Source: Methanomassiliicoccaceae archaeon
GTDB lineage: Archaea; Thermoplasmatota; Thermoplasmata; Methanomassiliicoccales; Methanomethylophilaceae
Reading direction: 5' to 3'
Assembly: GCA_031260545.1 (NCBI GenBank)
Contig: JAIRJQ010000127.1
Coordinates: 1 to 5,736 of the forward strand
Length of the DNA stretch: 5,736 bases
The notes below the pieces were generated by a model that saw only the letters and a list, made by a program, of their open reading frames with translations, had not been told where the DNA came from and searched no databases. The position numbers and the translations under genes were made by a program. How positions within the stretch are numbered: the first letter of the stretch is position 1; the number at the start of each line of letters is the position of its first letter. Shown in pieces: positions 1-5,369 of this stretch.

Positions 1-20
1 TGTGGACTGATGTTATTCAT
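1..20 (-). CDS. pfdB: Prefoldin subunit beta (5' fragment, runs off the window)
   Basis: Only the first codons are inside the window: ATG at 20..18, then residues reading MNNISP and a partial CA codon (Gln or His). This resembles the opening of archaeal prefoldin beta, whose N-terminus is followed by a Gln-rich coiled coil. In the archaeal exosome superoperon prefoldin beta directly follows pcc1, which supports the call. The start overlaps the pcc1 stop by 8 nt. It is preceded by GTGAT at 29..25 with a 4-nt spacer, the same SD form seen before rrp4 and rpoP. Prefoldin is a hexameric jellyfish-shaped cytosolic chaperone (two alpha and four beta subunits) that passes unfolded proteins to the thermosome. 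The assignment rests on six residues plus synteny, so it is tentative. Confidence 0.6.
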
Positions 21-249
21 GTTTATCACTCATTTCTCTTATGTTCTCTGTTATCCTTATCCATCCAAGGTATGAGTTCAGTGCCGCCCTCATTGCTGAC
101 GGGTCCTTCGCCAACACCTTTATTGTGACTATATCGCCGTTACGGGTGATATCACTTTCCGTTCTCGGCAGTTCACGGCCGATCTCGGGTGAAAGGGTTG
201 AGAGGATGACGTTTGCGTCACCCGTCACAATAAGCACTGCGCTCAGCAT
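13..249 (-). CDS. pcc1: KEOPS complex subunit Pcc1
   Basis: This 78-residue protein matches the compact Pcc1 family. Pcc1 is the dimerisation subunit of KEOPS (Kae1-Bud32-Cgi121-Pcc1), the cytosolic complex that installs t6A37 on tRNAs reading ANN codons. Visible family features are the central SPE (20-22), the Arg-rich turn near R29, and the C-terminal signature from D49 through RAALNSYLGW (54-63), which forms the helix and strand at the dimer face. The N-terminal strand (AVLIV, 4-8) is short, so the protein sits at the small end of the family. The ATG at 249 lies 8 nt after the rpoP stop and has no clear SD, which suggests coupled translation from rpoP. No ATG or GTG lies close upstream in frame, so the start is reasonable. 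Its placement between rpoP and prefoldin beta is the usual archaeal order. Confidence 0.88.
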   Translation of the reverse strand: MLSAVLIVTGDANVILSTLSPEIGRELPRTESDITRNGDIVTIKVLAKDPSAMRAALNSYLGWIRITENIREMSDKHE

Positions 250-257
250 GATCGTAC

Positions 258-389
258 TCAGTCGGACCTCAGGACCTTCTTTATGTTAGGTCTCTCTTTG
301 TAGAAGATCTTCGATCCGCACTTCTCGCACTGTAGTCCCAATGTACTTACATTCCTGATGGGTTCGTTGCATTTTCCGCATCTGTACAA
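258..389 (-). CDS. rpoP: DNA-directed RNA polymerase subunit P (Rpo12), TTG start
   Basis: This 43-residue protein is easily missed because it starts with TTG at 389..387. It opens MYRCGKC and carries two zinc-binding pairs, C4/C7 and C21/C24, followed by GSKIFYKERPNIKKVL (25-40). That is the diagnostic layout of archaeal Rpo12, the homologue of eukaryotic Rpb12, a small zinc-ribbon subunit of RNA polymerase near the Rpo2/Rpo3 interface. The start is well fixed. An in-frame TGA immediately precedes the TTG, and a perfect SD AGGTGAT (400..394) lies 4 nt upstream. The ATG at 393..391 is in another frame and gives no recognisable protein. The gene sits 21 nt after rpl37Ae and 8 nt before pcc1, the usual superoperon position. 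Length and ligands are complete. Confidence 0.93.
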   Translation of the reverse strand: MYRCGKCNEPIRNVSTLGLQCEKCGSKIFYKERPNIKKVLRSD

Positions 390-410
390 TCATATCACCT
401 TTTTATCAGT

Positions 411-659
411 TCACTCGGAGACCTTCGATATCTCCTTCTTCGCCACTGGCGTGTATGCGGATGCGGCGAACTTTGCGCTGCAGTGCCTGCACAGCCAGAT
501 GCCGGAGCTCTCCCTCTTCACAGAGGTGTGGTGGCATACCGGACATTCATGGCGGATCTTCTGAATCTTTTCGATGTTCTTCACCCTGTTGCGGATGACT
601 ACACCGTATCTTGCTCCAAACCTGCCGGAGCTTCCTGCCTTTACCGTTCTTTTGGTCAT
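411..659 (-). CDS. rpl37ae: Large ribosomal subunit protein eL43 (L37Ae)
   Basis: This 82-residue basic protein opens with MTKRTVKAGSSGRFGARYG, the conserved N-terminus of the L37Ae/eL43 family. It continues with a C2-C2 zinc finger: C39-x2-C42 and C57-x2-C60, with GIWLCRHC between 53 and 60. The next block, KFAASAYTP, is the family's 'GGAYTP' segment in a slightly changed form. eL43 is a zinc-ribbon protein of the 50S subunit that contacts 23S rRNA. The chosen ATG at 659 fits the family length. A longer upstream reading would add about 20 residues overlapping rrp42 with no family match. GGTGA (669..665) lies 5 nt before the ATG, and the TGA stop of rrp42 is inside this SD, implying tight coupling. 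The gap to rrp42 is 5 nt. Confidence 0.95.
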   Translation of the reverse strand: MTKRTVKAGSSGRFGARYGVVIRNRVKNIEKIQKIRHECPVCHHTSVKRESSGIWLCRHCSAKFAASAYTPVAKKEISKVSE

Positions 660-664
660 GTTAT

Positions 665-1438
665 TCACCCAATGATCTTCCTTATCTCTTTCCCCTTGTC
701 CAACGCCAGGTCGAGGCACTGCGTAAGTTCGTCAAGGGTTATCGTCCCCCTGCCTCCCTTCTGCATTGCCCTGAAATTGCCGTCATCATCGGTGGTGACG
801 GTAAGGCGAGCGGAAGATATCTGTTCCTCGTCGAAATTTGGGTCAAGTATTAAAGTGTTTCCTATCTTCGCAGCCGTGACAGAAATAGGTATGCACCTGG
901 TCGGTAACGGATGGTTGTCCCCCTTACCGTACTGCTTGGCCGGTACGATGGCGCTCTTCAGTGCGGACACAGCGGCCAGATTCGTCGCGTCGAACAAATT
1001 GCCGTCGTAATTTAACGCATAGATATCGATGAAGCACATCCATACCTCTTTGCCTGTCTCTATGCACAATGCTTCAACATCCACCATGCCGGATTCGCGG
1101 ATACCGCGGTCGACGACACGTGCCAGTTCTATCGCGTCCTCTCCCGGCGGCCCTGATTCGAACAGCGGGTGCGCCATAGGTATAAGTTCCGCGCCTGTTG
1201 TCAGAACGCCCTTTCCAGGTGTGTCCCCGAACGGCGTACCCGGGATTATCTTCACACCGACAATAACTTCTGTGCTGCCGTATTTGACTATCGCCGAACC
1301 ATCGGCGCTTTCTATAACTCCAGTTTCAACTGAAATGTTCCTGATGTCCTCCGGGCCGCGGCCGTCGGTCCTTTTCCCCTCTTTCAGCATACTGATGATG
1401 TGATTTTTCCTTATCTCAGAGATAACAGTCCTACTCAT
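665..1438 (-). CDS. rrp42: Exosome complex component Rrp42 (RNase PH fold, non-catalytic)
   Basis: This 257-residue RNase PH-fold protein pairs with Rrp41 to form the hexameric ring of the archaeal exosome. Rrp42 is catalytically inactive but shapes the RNA-binding channel. Markers include the opening RTDGRGPEDIR (23-33), ESADGSAIVKYG (43-54), the central SGPPGEDAIELARVVDRGIR (95-114), and a second domain from about residue 183 to the C-terminus. The Arg-Arg and Asp set that makes up the Rrp41 active site is not present here: the corresponding central loop reads GEDAIE. I prefer the ATG at 1438 because it overlaps the rrp41 stop by 8 nt, has GGTG 6 nt upstream, and gives the standard N-terminus. 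An ATG at 1450 would add four residues but has poor SD spacing. The stop lies 5 nt before rpl37Ae. Confidence 0.95.
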   Translation of the reverse strand: MSRTVISEIRKNHIISMLKEGKRTDGRGPEDIRNISVETGVIESADGSAIVKYGSTEVIVGVKIIPGTPFGDTPGKGVLTTGAELIPMAHPLFESGPPGEDAIELARVVDRGIRESGMVDVEALCIETGKEVWMCFIDIYALNYDGNLFDATNLAAVSALKSAIVPAKQYGKGDNHPLPTRCIPISVTAAKIGNTLILDPNFDEEQISSARLTVTTDDDGNFRAMQKGGRGTITLDELTQCLDLALDKGKEIRKIIG

Positions 1439-2177
1439 CGGAAACACCATCCTTCATTGCCGCTGCATATCTTCTTTTCAATGCATCCTTCTGCAGTTCA
1501 TATATCTCATGACATGCGGACACGCCCATCTCGATGGCGTTGTCGAATTCCTCTCTTGTCATGTTCCCGTCCATCTGCAGCAATACGATCTCATTCGTTT
1601 TCGGTATGATGGCAAGAGGAACGTCCGCCTGTCCGAAGTTGTCCTCTTCCTTGTTCAGATCAAGCAGCACCTTTCCGTCCGCTTTTCCGACGGCGATGGA
1701 CGGTATTATGTCCCTCATCGGTATCCCGGCATCAGCGAGCGCCACGGACGCTGCCGTAAGACCGGCACATCTCGTTCCCGCGTTCGCCTGAAGTATCTCG
1801 ATATAAACATCTATAGACGCCCTCGGATACAGCTCCGTCAGTACGACCGATTCCAATGCTTCCGCAATGATCTTCGATATCTCAACGGAACGTCTGTCGG
1901 GACCGGGTCTTTTTCTGTCACTCACAGAGAATGCCATCATGTTGTATTTACACTGAATGATCGCTTTCGTAGGGTCCTGAAGATGTCTGGGATGACACTC
2001 CCTCGGTCCGTAAACAGCCGCACGAACTTTGTTCTTCCCGATCTCCACATACGCGGAACCGTCCGCATTCTCAAGCACTCCTGCTTCTATCTTTATATTT
2101 CTCAGCTCTCCGGCCTTCCTTCCGTCAAGCCTTATTCCTTTTTTATTGACCAATTCTAAATCTGATTGTCCGCTCAT
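1431..2177 (-). CDS. rrp41: Exosome complex exonuclease Rrp41 (catalytic subunit)
   Basis: This is the catalytic RNase PH-type subunit of the archaeal exosome. It degrades RNA 3'-to-5' phosphorolytically and can add heteropolymeric tails in the reverse reaction. It has 248 residues from the preferred ATG. Visible signatures are RLDGRKAGELR (16-26), the phosphate-binding R95/R96 in GPDRRSVEIS, and the acidic set D173, D179 and D185 in DLNKEEDNFGQADVP. Their spacing matches the known arginine pair and metal-site aspartates of the family. Two starts compete: ATG at 2183 makes an ATGA overlap with the rrp4 stop, while ATG at 2177 lies 7 nt after the strong SD GAGGAGG and is preferred. It ends in TAG, the only UAG stop among the complete genes here, and overlaps rrp42 by 8 nt. 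Confidence 0.96.
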   Translation of the reverse strand: MSGQSDLELVNKKGIRLDGRKAGELRNIKIEAGVLENADGSAYVEIGKNKVRAAVYGPRECHPRHLQDPTKAIIQCKYNMMAFSVSDRKRPGPDRRSVEISKIIAEALESVVLTELYPRASIDVYIEILQANAGTRCAGLTAASVALADAGIPMRDIIPSIAVGKADGKVLLDLNKEEDNFGQADVPLAIIPKTNEIVLLQMDGNMTREEFDNAIEMGVSACHEIYELQKDALKRRYAAAMKDGVSDE

Positions 2178-2179
2178 GA

Positions 2180-2872
2180 TCATTCCTCCTCAGGCTTGAT
2201 CTTCGATCCTATGAATTCTTTCACCCGTTCGGTGAGATTGCTCGTCTGTGCTTCTTTTTCTATCATCTTTATCGCACCCACCGCCACGGTGACACTGTCG
2301 GTGTCCCCGTCGACCCAGATGCGTCCGTTCTGACCTACGAATATCCTGCAGTCGGTCATGTTCTTGATCATCTGTATCATGGAACCGCTTTTCCCTATCA
2401 CGCGGGAAACTTTAGAATGCGATATCTCGGCGATCTGTCCTCCCTCAAGTTTTCTTAATCCGGAGTCGTTCATTGTGACCTGGATCTTCATGCTCTCATC
2501 GACCATGAGGATCTTGGCCATTATCATCTCTCCTATCTTAAGAAATCTCGACGTGTCGCCGAACTCCACCTTCCACGGCACCTCGTTGACATGCAGCGGC
2601 GCCGGATACGGCGCGTTGATGTCAACAAGCCAATTCGACGGCCCTATGTCCACGATCATTCCCAACACCATATCTCCGGGCGCCGGCATGTATCTCCCTC
2701 TTAGAGGGATTATACTGACGGTACCGGAGAACAAATTCTTAACACCCAGTCTGGATGCGTATATCTTGCCGTCAAGCACGTACGTGCCGTATCCCGGTCT
2801 CGATCCGCCGTTATCCAGCAGATCTCCCGGCACGACTATCTCTCGCGCGGGCCTGGCATCTCTTTTCTCCAT
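2180..2872 (-). CDS. rrp4: Exosome complex RNA-binding protein Rrp4
   Basis: This 230-residue protein is the S1/KH cap subunit that sits on the Rrp41-Rrp42 ring and guides RNA into the pore. Residues 1-60 form the N-terminal domain with REIVVPGD (10-17), typical of Rrp4. Residues of about 62-137 are an S1 domain, with the strand-rich segment PAPGDMVLGMIVDIGPSNWL. Residues of about 145-210 form a KH domain with the GxxG loop GKSG at 160-163. The start is the ATG at 2872, preceded by AGTGAT with a 4-nt spacer. A GTG at 2881 would add three residues but has a worse SD. The 36-nt gap after sbds is A-rich on the coding strand. The stop overlaps or nearly touches the rrp41 start. Rrp4 rather than Csl4 is called because of the KH domain and the absence of a C-terminal zinc ribbon. 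Confidence 0.96.
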   Translation of the reverse strand: MEKRDARPAREIVVPGDLLDNGGSRPGYGTYVLDGKIYASRLGVKNLFSGTVSIIPLRGRYMPAPGDMVLGMIVDIGPSNWLVDINAPYPAPLHVNEVPWKVEFGDTSRFLKIGEMIMAKILMVDESMKIQVTMNDSGLRKLEGGQIAEISHSKVSRVIGKSGSMIQMIKNMTDCRIFVGQNGRIWVDGDTDSVTVAVGAIKMIEKEAQTSNLTERVKEFIGSKIKPEEE

Positions 2873-2908
2873 TTTTATCACTTCTCAAATGTAATTTTTT
2901 TTCTTTTC

Positions 2909-3601
2909 TCAGAGGAGCTTTACGCTCGCATGTCCTTTCGTTCTGTCGTTCAGTTTTGATGTCAATTCGGTTATGACGCCGGCGGGTATCTCCATCAATC
3001 CAATCCAGGAGCCGTCCTTTTGCCATTCCTCTCTTTCCACAATACCGTAATGCGCAAGCTCGTCGAAACATTTTCCGTAATCGTCCGCCCTGAGCTTTAT
3101 CGCTATTTTGCTTTTTTCGAATTTTATCGGAAGAAGCGGACGAAGCAATTTCATCGCATCATCGACCTGCGACTCAACAGACTTGAACGGGTCGACGTGG
3201 AATTTGGCTTCCGTCAACGCGAGCTCGATCCTCATGGGAGGATGCGGTGTCTTCGTCTGCGGGTTTATCGCATTTCTTGCGATATGTGCGATGATGCGGT
3301 TGCGCTTCGCTTCGAGCATCTCCTTCCTTTGTTCGGCGGTGACCTGTATCTCACCTTTCGAAACGATCTTCCTTGCTATTTCGCCGATATTTTCCGTACC
3401 GAAGACCTCTTTTATCTTATCCTCGGCGGGCCTGGTGCCCTTACTGGCGTTCTTGAAAACATCCTCCACCGCCAGATGGCCGGCGATGTCCACATCTTTG
3501 CCGTCTTTCAGATATTTCACGACTTTCGGATCTAAGAGTATCTCAAAGGTCTCGCCATGAGACTCAAGTTTGGCAACCACCGCATCGTCGAGACTTACCA
3601 T
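2909..3601 (-). CDS. sbds: Ribosome maturation protein SBDS (Sdo1)
   Basis: This 230-residue protein is the archaeal Shwachman-Bodian-Diamond syndrome homologue. In eukaryotes it works with EFL1 to release eIF6 from the 60S subunit. The archaeal protein is inferred to act late in 50S maturation. It shows the three-domain layout: the FYSH domain (about 1-85) with ILLDPKVVKYLKDG (21-34), a helical middle domain (about 86-160) containing SKGEIQVTAEQRKEM (81-95) and INPQTKTPHPPMRIE (112-126), and a ferredoxin-like C-terminal domain (about 161-228). The ATG at 3601 gives exactly the family N-terminus, with GAGG 8 nt upstream. A longer reading would run back into psmA without support. It starts 10 nt after the psmA stop, in the conserved superoperon order. 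Confidence 0.96.
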   Translation of the reverse strand: MVSLDDAVVAKLESHGETFEILLDPKVVKYLKDGKDVDIAGHLAVEDVFKNASKGTRPAEDKIKEVFGTENIGEIARKIVSKGEIQVTAEQRKEMLEAKRNRIIAHIARNAINPQTKTPHPPMRIELALTEAKFHVDPFKSVESQVDDAMKLLRPLLPIKFEKSKIAIKLRADDYGKCFDELAHYGIVEREEWQKDGSWIGLMEIPAGVITELTSKLNDRTKGHASVKLL

Positions 3602-3611
3602 GAGCAATGCC

Positions 3612-4322
3612 TCAGAGCTTTTTGATAAGCCCTTCAAGCTCGCTCTCGATGAGCCTTCTGAACTTGCGGTCGCTGTCAACGACGCCCACTTCAATTGTTT
3701 GCGCCGTCAATGCCTCGTCGATCGCAGCTTTTAATGCTTTTATTCCCAAAAGCACAGCATCGTTGTACGTCATGTTGTCCTTGAACTCTTTCTCAAAGAT
3801 CTCCATAACGACCGGCCTTCCCGCACCGATGCACCCTGCCCGGTACGCGACAAGCGCGCCGGAGGGGTCCGTCTCGAAAAGATGGGCGCCGAGGTCATCG
3901 ACACCGGCCATCAGCAGCGCGGTGCCGAAAGGTCTCACGCCGCCGTACTGCGTGTAATTTTGTTTGAAGTCGCATATTTTTTTCACAAGACCTTCAACGC
4001 CGATATTCTCGCCATATGTTATCTTGTGTACCTGCGCATCCTTCCTTGCCTGATCAACGAGCACTCTGGCATCTGCGACCAGACCGGACGTTGCACAGCC
4101 GATGTGCGAATCGATACTGTAGATCTTCTCGATCGATCTGGGTTCAACAAGCCTGCTCGGCACTCTTTTATCAACGATCAGTATGACCCCGCTCTTGAAT
4201 TTCAGTCCTATCGTAGTAGTTCCCTTTTTCACTGCCTCGCGGGCATACTCTACCTGGAACAGCCTTCCGTCCGGAGAGAAAACGGTTATCCCTCTGTCGT
4301 ACGCCATTTGTCCTGGTTGCAT
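3612..4322 (-). CDS. psmA: 20S proteasome alpha subunit PsmA
   Basis: This 236-residue protein is a typical archaeal proteasome alpha subunit, seven copies of which form each outer gating ring of the 20S core. It opens MQPGQMAYDRGITVFSPDGR: the YDR motif (8-10) is the N-terminal gate, and FSPDGRLFQVEYAREAV is the alpha-subunit signature. K66 in SIEKI corresponds to the lysine that binds the HbYX tails of PAN-type ATPases. The active-site threonine of beta subunits is absent, as expected. The ATG at 4322 gives the standard N-terminus, with the SD GGAGG 9 nt upstream. It follows a roughly 200-nt spacer containing two TATA-like elements, so it may be transcribed from its own promoter as well as from the upstream zinc-protein gene. 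sbds follows after 10 nt. Confidence 0.97.
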   Translation of the reverse strand: MQPGQMAYDRGITVFSPDGRLFQVEYAREAVKKGTTTIGLKFKSGVILIVDKRVPSRLVEPRSIEKIYSIDSHIGCATSGLVADARVLVDQARKDAQVHKITYGENIGVEGLVKKICDFKQNYTQYGGVRPFGTALLMAGVDDLGAHLFETDPSGALVAYRAGCIGAGRPVVMEIFEKEFKDNMTYNDAVLLGIKALKAAIDEALTAQTIEVGVVDSDRKFRRLIESELEGLIKKL

Positions 4323-4365
4323 TTTATTATTCCTCCTCTCTGTCCGTCACCCGTTACTATGAGGC

Positions 4366-4374
4366 AATATATAT
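4366..4374 (-). promoter_or_regulatory. TATA box candidate for psmA
   Basis: On the minus strand the sequence reads ATATATATT and lies about 48 nt upstream of the psmA ATG. A start site some 25 nt downstream (near 4345) would leave a leader of about 20 nt that includes the GGAGG SD. No clear purine-rich BRE precedes it, so the call is moderate. Confidence 0.5.
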
Positions 4375-4395
4375 GTGTTACATACGCCCGCGCTG

Positions 4396-4403
4396 TACTT
4401 AAA
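4396..4403 (-). promoter_or_regulatory. Second, upstream TATA-like element for psmA
   Basis: The minus strand reads TTTAAGTA, preceded by TTCCGA. It is one or two bases off the archaeal TTTAWATA consensus. Use of this box would give a leader of about 50 nt and place the other TATA box inside the transcript. The two are alternatives, or one is spurious. Confidence 0.35.
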
Positions 4404-4502
4404 TCGGAAGCCGCATTCAAAATCCCGGCAAATACCGCTCCCGGGGCCCGTTATGCGGTAGCGCAACGAAAGCTCATACCATAAGGCCATCGGACGATGC
4501 GC

Positions 4503-4549
4503 TGAGATCACGGACTGCGTATCTCACACCTTTCTCGGCGGACGCAGTC
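4503..4549 (-). repeat. Two interleaved inverted repeats around the rnp2 stop codon (pseudoknot-compatible)
   Basis: GACTGCGT (4513-4520) is a perfect inverted repeat of ACGCAGTC (4542-4549), and TGAGAT (4503-4508) is a perfect inverted repeat of ATCTCA (4521-4526). The arms cross rather than nest: the loop of the second stem contains one arm of the first, with no base between 4520 and 4521. This is the geometry of an H-type pseudoknot or of two mutually exclusive hairpins. The rnp2 UGA stop (4526..4524) is part of the second stem. Function is unknown. It could mark a 3' processing point, a partial terminator or a translational signal. Confidence 0.55.
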
Positions 4550-4823
4550 TTTCGAGCTCCGGATATCTTTCCCGGAGTGTTCGTAACGTCCCTGATGTTC
4601 TCAGCGATACGGAGGACGGGTCAGCATTCCTCATTACTGTGATCGTTGAATCAACACTGCCGGGCGTGCACCGCACGATGCACCACCCTTCCCTGCACTG
4701 TATGACGTACGGAGGATCGCCGGAGGCCTTCCGCAGTGCGGATATCAGCGTTTCTTTACCGAACAGCGGATCGACCGTGAATGCGACGTATCTTCTCCTT
4801 CCTGTCTTTTCCTTCACCGTCAT
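4524..4823 (-). CDS. rnp2: Ribonuclease P protein component 2 (Rnp2/Pop5)
   Basis: This 99-residue basic protein matches archaeal Pop5/Rnp2, which pairs with Rpp30 in RNase P, the enzyme that trims the 5' leader from pre-tRNAs. The visible family pattern is RRRYVAFTV near the N-terminus (9-17), EGWCIVRC (45-52), SVDSTITVMR (56-65), and the final SVSLRTSGTLRTLRERY (71-87). This follows the usual 'RYI.F', 'G.VRC' and 'tl.vSGTi+aL+++' blocks. The protein is at the short end of the family. The start at 4823 is set by GTGATC 3 nt upstream, and the TGA stop of the preceding gene lies inside that SD. A longer reading to 4976 overlaps the zinc-protein gene and has no family support. Pop5 next to psmA is a common archaeal arrangement. 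The usual partner gene rnp3/Rpp30 is not upstream here. Confidence 0.88.
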   Translation of the reverse strand: MTVKEKTGRRRYVAFTVDPLFGKETLISALRKASGDPPYVIQCREGWCIVRCTPGSVDSTITVMRNADPSSVSLRTSGTLRTLRERYPELERLRPPRKV

Positions 4824-4827
4824 TGGA

Positions 4828-5307
4828 TCACGTCCGTTTTCCTGAGCATACGTCGTATTCTTTGCCGCATTTTTTACACACGGGGTGATTAACATCAAGC
4901 TCCGCGCCGCACCCGCATGTGAATACGCCGTCATGATTGATAACGGCGCCGCATTCGCATACGGTGCCGGTGACATCAGAACCGCATGACGGGCACGTCA
5001 CGTAATCAGGCATATCTTTTTCGAATGAGCCGTATCCGCATCCGCAGTAGGGGCAGGTGCCGACGGGCTCAGCACAGGTATCGTGGAATTCATTACCGCA
5101 TCCGCATCTCGCGATCATTTCGCTTTTCAATATCTTTCCGAAGCATATCCCGCAAATATCCTCGGACGCCTTCTTTCCGGACCTCTTTTTGATCTTCCGC
5201 CGTGAGACGGTACGCATGTCGTTCTTCACCCTAAGTATAAGAAAAAGGACCACGAGAACGACAGATAACGCAATGATAGTAACGGTCGCGAATGTAATCG
5301 AATCCAT
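4828..5307 (-). CDS. Membrane-anchored RING/PHD-like zinc-finger protein, function unknown
   Basis: I do not recognise a named family for the whole protein. It has 159 residues. Residues 6-26 form one hydrophobic helix followed by a strongly basic stretch (27-46), which by the positive-inside rule puts the C-terminal part in the cytoplasm. The rest carries 17 cysteines. The first module is C52-x2-C55-x12-C68-x-C70-x4-H75-x2-C78-x6-C85-x2-C88, the C4HC3 order of PHD and RING-CH fingers, with EFHDTC resembling the RING core. Two further zinc-ribbon-like modules follow, C105/C108 with C117/C119 and C131/C133 with C144/C147, plus C154. The ATG at 5307 is used because the reading begins with the membrane segment. 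No SD precedes it, and a TATA-like TTTTATT 25 nt upstream would give a leaderless transcript. It is the first gene of the train, 4 nt before rnp2. A ubiquitin-ligase-like role is speculation: such fingers often bind RNA or protein. Confidence 0.8.
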   Translation of the reverse strand: MDSITFATVTIIALSVVLVVLFLILRVKNDMRTVSRRKIKKRSGKKASEDICGICFGKILKSEMIARCGCGNEFHDTCAEPVGTCPYCGCGYGSFEKDMPDYVTCPSCGSDVTGTVCECGAVINHDGVFTCGCGAELDVNHPVCKKCGKEYDVCSGKRT

Positions 5308-5328
5308 GGGCCGTGATACACGAACTGC

Positions 5329-5335
5329 AATAAAA
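5329..5335 (-). promoter_or_regulatory. Proximal TATA-like element for the zinc-protein gene (leaderless option)
   Basis: The minus strand reads TTTTATT, centred 25 nt before the ATG at 5307. That spacing would start transcription at the ATG itself, which agrees with the absence of any SD there. It competes with the better-looking element at 5356-5369. Confidence 0.4.
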
Positions 5336-5355
5336 CTTCTCCATTTCCGCCGGCG

Positions 5356-5369
5356 AAAAATATGTTTCG
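5356..5369 (-). promoter_or_regulatory. BRE plus TATA box for the zinc-protein/rnp2 transcript
   Basis: The minus strand reads CGAAAC followed by ATATTTTT, a good archaeal BRE-TATA pair. Transcription would begin near 5335, giving a leader of roughly 28 nt. The 6-bp palindrome TTCGTA-TTGT-TACGAA (5366-5381) covers the BRE, so a factor bound there would compete with TFB. A second ATATTTTT (5420..5413) lies 57 bp further upstream without a matching BRE. Confidence 0.55.

Larger units (their letters stand above)
4323..4523. other. Non-coding spacer between rnp2 and psmA
   Basis: I see no convincing gene in this stretch on either strand. It is the largest gap inside the minus-strand train. It holds the psmA SD (GAGAGGAGG, 4340..4332), two TATA-like elements described separately, the crossing inverted repeats at the rnp2 stop, and a GC-rich palindromic patch. 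In that patch TACCGC (4433-4438) can pair with GCGGTA (4455-4460) around a CCCGGGGCCCG core, and TGCG/CGCA (4454-4457, 4462-4465) offers a competing small hairpin. No tRNA with proper stems can be built here. Confidence 0.7.

Noticed and set aside
660..719. Extended start for rpl37Ae
   Set aside because: The extra 20 residues overlap rrp42, do not match the eL43 family, and the ATG at 659 has its own SD.
483..1010. Plus-strand open frame of 175 codons opposite rrp42 and rpl37Ae
   Set aside because: It lies antisense to two genes with clear family signatures, has no SD and no recognisable motif. It is a shadow of the coding strand.
1509..2159. Plus-strand open frame of 216 codons opposite rrp41
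   Set aside because: It lies fully antisense to the catalytic exosome gene, and its residues show no domain.
3882..4484. Plus-strand open frame of 200 codons across psmA and the spacer
   Set aside because: Most of it is antisense to psmA, and the extension into the spacer carries no motif or ribosome-binding site.
4451..4500. tRNA-like fragment with GGTAGCGCA and CTCATA
   Set aside because: The words recall a tRNA-Met D-loop and CAU anticodon, but no acceptor, anticodon or T stem can be paired and there is no GGTTCRAATCC.
5231..5344. Minus-strand frame of about 37 codons starting MEKFYCSSC with a later CVIC pair, overlapping the start of the zinc-protein gene
   Set aside because: The CxxC pairs look zinc-ribbon-like, but the main frame here encodes a clear transmembrane helix and continues into the zinc modules. 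The small frame has no SD at the right distance and is probably coincidence.
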